From Spirochaetia bacterium (GTDB lineage Bacteria; Spirochaetota; Spirochaetia; PWKH01), in NCBI GenBank assembly GCA_021736505.1, contig JAIPFU010000051.1, positions 1 through 10,054 on the forward strand: a stretch of 10,054 bases of DNA, written 5' to 3'. Within the stretch, counting starts at the first letter, position 1. Every line of letters begins with the position of its first letter. The position numbers and the translations under genes were made by a program. Below are positions 7,157 through 10,054 of this stretch, piece after piece. A model generated the notes under the pieces. That model was not told the DNA's origin. It ran no database searches and saw only the letters and a program-made list of their open reading frames with translations.

Positions 7157-7188
7157 GGTCCGCCCTTTTTTCGGTCCGCTCTTTTATC
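7157..7188 (-). repeat. 16-nt tandem duplication carrying the regulator's ribosome binding site
   Basis: On the + strand GGTCCGCCCTTTTTTC (7157-7172) is followed directly by GGTCCGCTCTTTTATC (7173-7188), 14 of 16 identical. This fills almost the whole 36-nt gap between the GH2 stop (7193-7195) and the regulator start (7156). Read on the - strand, the copy next to the ATG carries AAAGGG, while the other has AAAGAG, a weaker match. Confidence 0.88.
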
Positions 7189-7192
7189 TTAA

Positions 7193-9055
7193 TTATACAT
7201 ACTTTTCTAGAATATCATATAAGCGATGTACTTCAAACTTTGGAGTTCTATCGGCAAATACCAGCCCATTTTTCTCTGCATGAACATCCGTGAATTGTGT
7301 ATAACACCACCCTGCATTCTGAGGCAGGGATTCTGCGGTTTCTATCATATCCTTCACCTTTTCAAAAAACATATGAGGATCATTAATAATTTCGCCGTAT
7401 CCCCAATTCTGCTGTGTATCATGCTTATCAAGATAGCTTATTCCTCCAAATTCGGTAAGCATCAATGTTTCAGATTCTGAAATACAATGATCTATACAGA
7501 GCGGTTTATGCAGAATCCCGCCTGGTCGGTTTTTTCTTACCTGTTTCCAATCTTCTGCAAGTTTTTGCGGGTCATGTTCATAACTGTGAAAAGTCATTAT
7601 CTGGCCTTTTACGTGTTCCCACCCATCATTATCAATTACAGGTCTGCTCGGATCATTAATTTTAACTGTCTCTATCATATGCTTCAACCAAGCATACATA
7701 TCATTTCTCTCCATGATATCACGTATCCCCCATGATTCGTTGCAGATAACCCAAGTTATCACTGAAGGGTGCATTTTGTCTCTTTCTATAATATCCAGGA
7801 ACTGCTTTTTAAAACTCTTTTTTGCATTTTCTGTGAACTCATAGAATGCTGGAGCTTCCTCCCATACGTAGAAACCGAGCTTATCAGCCCAATAGTAAAA
7901 TCTAGGGTCCTCAAATTTCATATGCATTCGGCAGCCGTTGAAGCCCAACTGTTTCATCAGCTCAATATCATCTTTGAAAGCTGATGGGTAGGGAGCTGTA
8001 TATCCGCTTTCCGGCCAGTATCCCTGATTAAGAACCAGGCGCATTTTGATTTTTCTGCCGTTTATGAAAAAGCCTTCTTGTTTCCACTCCACAGTTCTGA
8101 AAGCTGTGTACGTCTCAATCGTATCTTCCCGAATTCGTTCGGAACTGATATCTGAATAATCACTGAAGCTTTCTTGAGGTATGAACCTGAGTACAATTCT
8201 GTAGAGATGGGGGCGGTCTATATCCCAGTACCGAATCTCTTCAATTTCATCGGAAAGTAAGCGCATTTTGTATGAGGAACAGCGGAATTCTTTTTCCTGG
8301 ATTTTTTTGTCATCAAGGAATATACCCATGCTCAGGCTGCCGCTGAAGGAGCTTCCGTCCAATTCAAGTTCAAGAGCAATTTTGTTTATTTTTGAGTAAT
8401 CTTCGGAGTGGTCAATGGAGTGATCATTGTAGTGGTCAATGGAGTGCTTACTGGAGTGATCTCTGAAAGTGTCTCTGTAATGGTCGGAAACAGGTTCAGC
8501 TCTGCAGTTGGAGATATATACATCAGGTACAGTTTCTAGCCAAACAGACTGCCAGATTCCAGAAACAGGAGGATACCAGCAGGAAAACGGTTCTCCCCAT
8601 GTCTGTTTTCCCCTCGGCTGCTCCGGGCTGAGCGTATCAATAACTTCAACGCTTACAGTTATCTCTTCATATGTCGTCCATGAAGTGATTTCAAAGGAGA
8701 AGGGTGAGTATCCTCCCTCGTGAGAACCGATACAGGTATCTTCAATCCAGATTCGCGTAAAGAAGTCAACCGCTCCAAAGTGCAGAAGCAGCCGATTCTG
8801 CCGCTCAGAATCCGTAAAGGTGATCTTTTTTTTATATACCATGCAGGGGTGATAGGTATGCTCATGAATCTGAAGTCCAGATCTGCTGCATTGATACGTA
8901 AAGGGAACTTGGATATATGAACGCAGCTCTTTGGAGATGATATCTTCCGGTTGTGTTATGAGATAATCATCGAAGAAATCAAAAGCCCATGTACCATCAA
9001 GTTTTCGCCAATGGGGACGGTACAGGTGCGGTCTGGGATAATCAGTTTCAATCAT
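7193..9055 (-). CDS. Glycoside hydrolase family 2 (beta-galactosidase/glucuronidase-like)
   Basis: A 620-aa enzyme expected to hydrolyse a beta-linked glycoside by the retaining GH2 mechanism. The exact sugar cannot be read from sequence. Domains: N-terminal sugar-binding jelly roll (about 1-185, with WRKLDGTWAFDF, YSPFSFEIT and PPVSGIWQSVWLE), an Ig-like domain (about 223-322), and a TIM barrel (about 325-620). In the barrel WVICNESWG gives the acid/base Glu440 and MLTEFGG the nucleophile Glu535. No signal peptide is visible, so it is probably cytoplasmic. At the first domain junction, residues 191-222 form a striking Asp/His tetrad repeat. Start: ATG 9055 has GAGGT four bases upstream, whereas the in-frame ATG at 9085 has no such site and lies in the operator-like repeat. 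It is first in a - strand operon with the regulator and divergent from the sugar permease. Confidence 0.93.
   Translation of the reverse strand: MIETDYPRPHLYRPHWRKLDGTWAFDFFDDYLITQPEDIISKELRSYIQVPFTYQCSRSGLQIHEHTYHPCMVYKKKITFTDSERQNRLLLHFGAVDFFTRIWIEDTCIGSHEGGYSPFSFEITSWTTYEEITVSVEVIDTLSPEQPRGKQTWGEPFSCWYPPVSGIWQSVWLETVPDVYISNCRAEPVSDHYRDTFRDHSSKHSIDHYNDHSIDHSEDYSKINKIALELELDGSSFSGSLSMGIFLDDKKIQEKEFRCSSYKMRLLSDEIEEIRYWDIDRPHLYRIVLRFIPQESFSDYSDISSERIREDTIETYTAFRTVEWKQEGFFINGRKIKMRLVLNQGYWPESGYTAPYPSAFKDDIELMKQLGFNGCRMHMKFEDPRFYYWADKLGFYVWEEAPAFYEFTENAKKSFKKQFLDIIERDKMHPSVITWVICNESWGIRDIMERNDMYAWLKHMIETVKINDPSRPVIDNDGWEHVKGQIMTFHSYEHDPQKLAEDWKQVRKNRPGGILHKPLCIDHCISESETLMLTEFGGISYLDKHDTQQNWGYGEIINDPHMFFEKVKDMIETAESLPQNAGWCYTQFTDVHAEKNGLVFADRTPKFEVHRLYDILEKYV
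8390..8485 (-). repeat. In-frame 24-nt (12-nt sub-unit) repeat coding for Asp-His tetrads
   Basis: Four 8-residue units, DHYRDTFR, DHSSKHSI, DHYNDHSI and DHSEDYSK, occupy residues 191-222 of the GH2 enzyme. Each divides into two tetrads, giving eight DHxx-like tetrads with Asp in the first place in seven and His in the second in six. In DNA the period is 24 nt with a weaker 12-nt period. The block sits between the sugar-binding and Ig-like domains, where GH2 proteins usually have a short connection. It may be a neutral length-variable hinge or a metal-binding insert. Confidence 0.9.
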
Positions 9056-9059
9056 AATA

Positions 9060-9064
9060 ACCTC
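9060..9064 (-). promoter_or_regulatory. Ribosome binding site of the GH2 gene
   Basis: GAGGT on the - strand, four bases before ATG 9055. It favours 9055 over the earlier in-frame ATG at 9085, giving a 620-aa rather than 630-aa protein that starts close to the conserved GH2 N-terminus. Confidence 0.75.
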
Positions 9065-9129
9065 AGTGCTTGTTTTGTAAATCATAATATCATGATATAA
9101 AAATAAATAAAAGCCCTAATTCCATTTTT

Positions 9130-9163
9130 TTGTTGACTGATTCATATATATATATGATTTAAT
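9130..9163 (+). promoter_or_regulatory. Candidate promoter of the sugar transporter operon
   Basis: The -10-like TATGAT (9153-9158) can pair with TTGTTG (9130-9135) at a 17-nt spacing, or with the better -35 TTGACT (9133-9138) at only 14 nt. TTTAAT (9158-9163) lies 19 nt after TTGACT. A (AT)6 run at 9144-9155 lies between the -35 and -10 boxes and overlaps the latter. Which pair is used cannot be decided from sequence. Confidence 0.45.
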
Positions 9164-9166
9164 AAG

Positions 9167-9172
9167 ATTATA
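9167..9172 (-). promoter_or_regulatory. Candidate -10 box for the GH2 operon
   Basis: A perfect TATAAT on the - strand lies between and partly inside the arms of the 9153-9179 inverted repeat. No good -35 stands at the right distance (TTTTTA at 9190-9195), as in a promoter that needs an activator. Transcription would start about 100 nt before the GH2 ATG. Confidence 0.35.
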
Positions 9173-9204
9173 AATCATAATATGTTGATTAAAAAGGGGT
9201 TCTT

Positions 9205-10054
9205 ATGACTAATAGAAGCAATGCAGTAACCGTATTTGTATTTTTATCACCCTTTATGCTTATTTATATCAGTTTGCAGATATATCCGCTTTTTCAGGCA
9301 GCTGTTTCTAGTCTCTACTCCTGGGATTTACTTACATCGGGAAAAAGCTTTATCGGACTACAGAATTACACCAGAATGTTCTCTGATCCCACATTTTGGA
9401 TTTCGTTCAAGAACACAGTGCTGTTTGTTATCTATTCAACACCGGTTATTGTTGGTCTTGGACTTCTTCTTGCATTACTTCTGAACAGCAGATCAAAAAT
9501 TATGAATATGTTCAGGACAATATTTTTTGCCCCCTATGTGCTGTCAGTATCTGTAGCAACCCTCATTTGGGGCTTTATGTTCAATCCGCAGAAAGGACTC
9601 CTTGGGGCGTTTTCAGCTTTATTAAACTTGGAACCAATTTATTGGCTGACTGATCCCCGTTATGCAATGACAGCAATTATCATTACAACAGCCTGGTGGA
9701 CAGTTGGTTTTAATCTTGTCCTTTTCCTTGCCGGCTTACAGGATATTGATCCTTCACTGTATGAGGCAAGTATGCTTGACGGGGCTAATAACTGGCAAAA
9801 TTTTCGCTATATTACGATACCGGGACTCTCCCGAACCTTTATGCTGGTTTTGGTTCTTCAGATAATTGCTTCGTTCCAGATATTCGGTCAGGTATATATC
9901 ATGACAAAAGGGGGGCCCGGGGGTACCACTCGAGTTCTCATACAATACATATATGAAGCCGGCTTCAGGGACTATGAGCTCGGGTATGCTTCAAGCATGG
10001 CTGTATTCCTTTTTATGATTATGTTCATCATCTCTTTTATTCAATTCAAAGTAT
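9205..10054 (+). CDS. CUT1-type sugar ABC transporter permease, partial (MsmF/UgpA-like)
   Basis: An inner-membrane subunit of an importer for oligosaccharides or glycosides. The frame is open to the window end, giving 283 residues; family members are about 290-310 aa, so only a short C-terminus is missing. Six hydrophobic segments can be seen at about 9-29, 69-94, 104-126, 153-177, 212-232 and 262-281. The ATPase-contacting EAA loop reads EASMLDGANNWQNFRYITIP (187-206). The motif MTKGGPGGTTRVLIQYIY (233-250) is typical of the family. AGGGG (9195-9199) lies five bases before the ATG. It is the first gene of a rightward operon divergent from GH2. A solute-binding protein and a second permease would be expected nearby, but no solute-binding gene precedes it here. 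Confidence 0.94.
   Translation, partial: MTNRSNAVTVFVFLSPFMLIYISLQIYPLFQAAVSSLYSWDLLTSGKSFIGLQNYTRMFSDPTFWISFKNTVLFVIYSTPVIVGLGLLLALLLNSRSKIMNMFRTIFFAPYVLSVSVATLIWGFMFNPQKGLLGAFSALLNLEPIYWLTDPRYAMTAIIITTAWWTVGFNLVLFLAGLQDIDPSLYEASMLDGANNWQNFRYITIPGLSRTFMLVLVLQIIASFQIFGQVYIMTKGGPGGTTRVLIQYIYEAGFRDYELGYASSMAVFLFMIMFIISFIQFKV

Larger units (their letters stand above)
9078..9189. promoter_or_regulatory. Repeated operator-like elements in the divergent promoter region
   Basis: TAAATCATAATAT occurs at 9078-9090 and 9171-9183; extended to 19 nt the two match at 17 positions. A reverse-complement half, TATGATTTA (9153-9161), pairs perfectly with TAAATCATA (9171-9179) across a 9-nt spacer. Two self-complementary words also occur, ATATCATGATAT (9087-9098) and TCATATATATATATGA (9142-9157). 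These flank or overlap the likely promoters of both the GH2 operon and the transporter, so a shared operator for the local regulator is a reasonable inference. The region is very AT-rich, which raises the chance of coincidental palindromes. Confidence 0.5.

Noticed and set aside
9056..9085. Upstream GH2 start at ATG 9085
   Set aside because: It has no Shine-Dalgarno and lies inside the repeated TAAATCATAATAT element. ATG 9055 has GAGGT at suitable spacing.
9909..9934. Polylinker-like run of restriction sites (GGGCCC, CCCGGG, GGTACC, CTCGAG) suggesting vector contamination
   Set aside because: It is in frame and encodes KGGPGGTTRV, the conserved motif of CUT1 permeases, at the right place in the protein. 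The sites are a codon coincidence.

Overview
The window is bacterial chromosomal DNA with tightly packed genes. It holds two unrelated modules that meet tail to tail near position 6229. The left module is a complete pyruvate dehydrogenase operon (aceE-aceF-lpd, + strand) of the E. coli type with a homodimeric E1. The right module is a sugar-utilisation locus. It has a glycoside hydrolase family 2 enzyme followed by a winged-helix regulator on the - strand, and a divergent CUT1-type sugar ABC transporter permease on the + strand that runs off the right edge. The taxon cannot be fixed from the sequence. The pairing of an ArsR-like regulator with GH2 and CUT1 transport is familiar from Spirochaetota and Bacillota. 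The E. coli-like E1/E2/E3 fits some spirochaetes, but this placement is a weak inference.

Layout: 1-198 is upstream of aceE, with a possible weak promoter. aceE (E1) is at 199-2868, a 198-nt gap of ~17-nt degenerate tandem repeats at 2869-3066, aceF (E2, one lipoyl domain) at 3067-4539, a second gap (195 nt) with a clean five-copy 17-nt repeat at 4540-4734, and lpd (E3) at 4735-6228. One base later comes the end of the regulator (7156 to 6230, -), then a 36-nt gap that is a 16-nt tandem duplication, then GH2 (9055 to 7193, -). A divergent AT-rich promoter region lies at 9056-9204, and the permease starts at 9205.

How the genes work together: E1, E2 and E3 form the complex that converts pyruvate to acetyl-CoA, CO2 and NADH. 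Key catalytic residues of all three are visible. In the sugar locus the permease would help import a glycoside or oligosaccharide, the cytoplasmic GH2 enzyme would cleave it, and the regulator would sense a related ligand and act at the shared promoter. That promoter carries three copies of a 9-nt element, two of them inside a 17/19 repeat.

The most unusual feature is not a gene. Short tandem duplications of 12-24 nt recur across the window: in all three within-operon gaps (two beginning in the stop codon region of the preceding gene), in the linkers of AceF and Lpd, and as an eightfold four-residue Asp-His repeat inside the GH2 enzyme. No CRISPR array, insertion sequence, tRNA or rRNA was seen.
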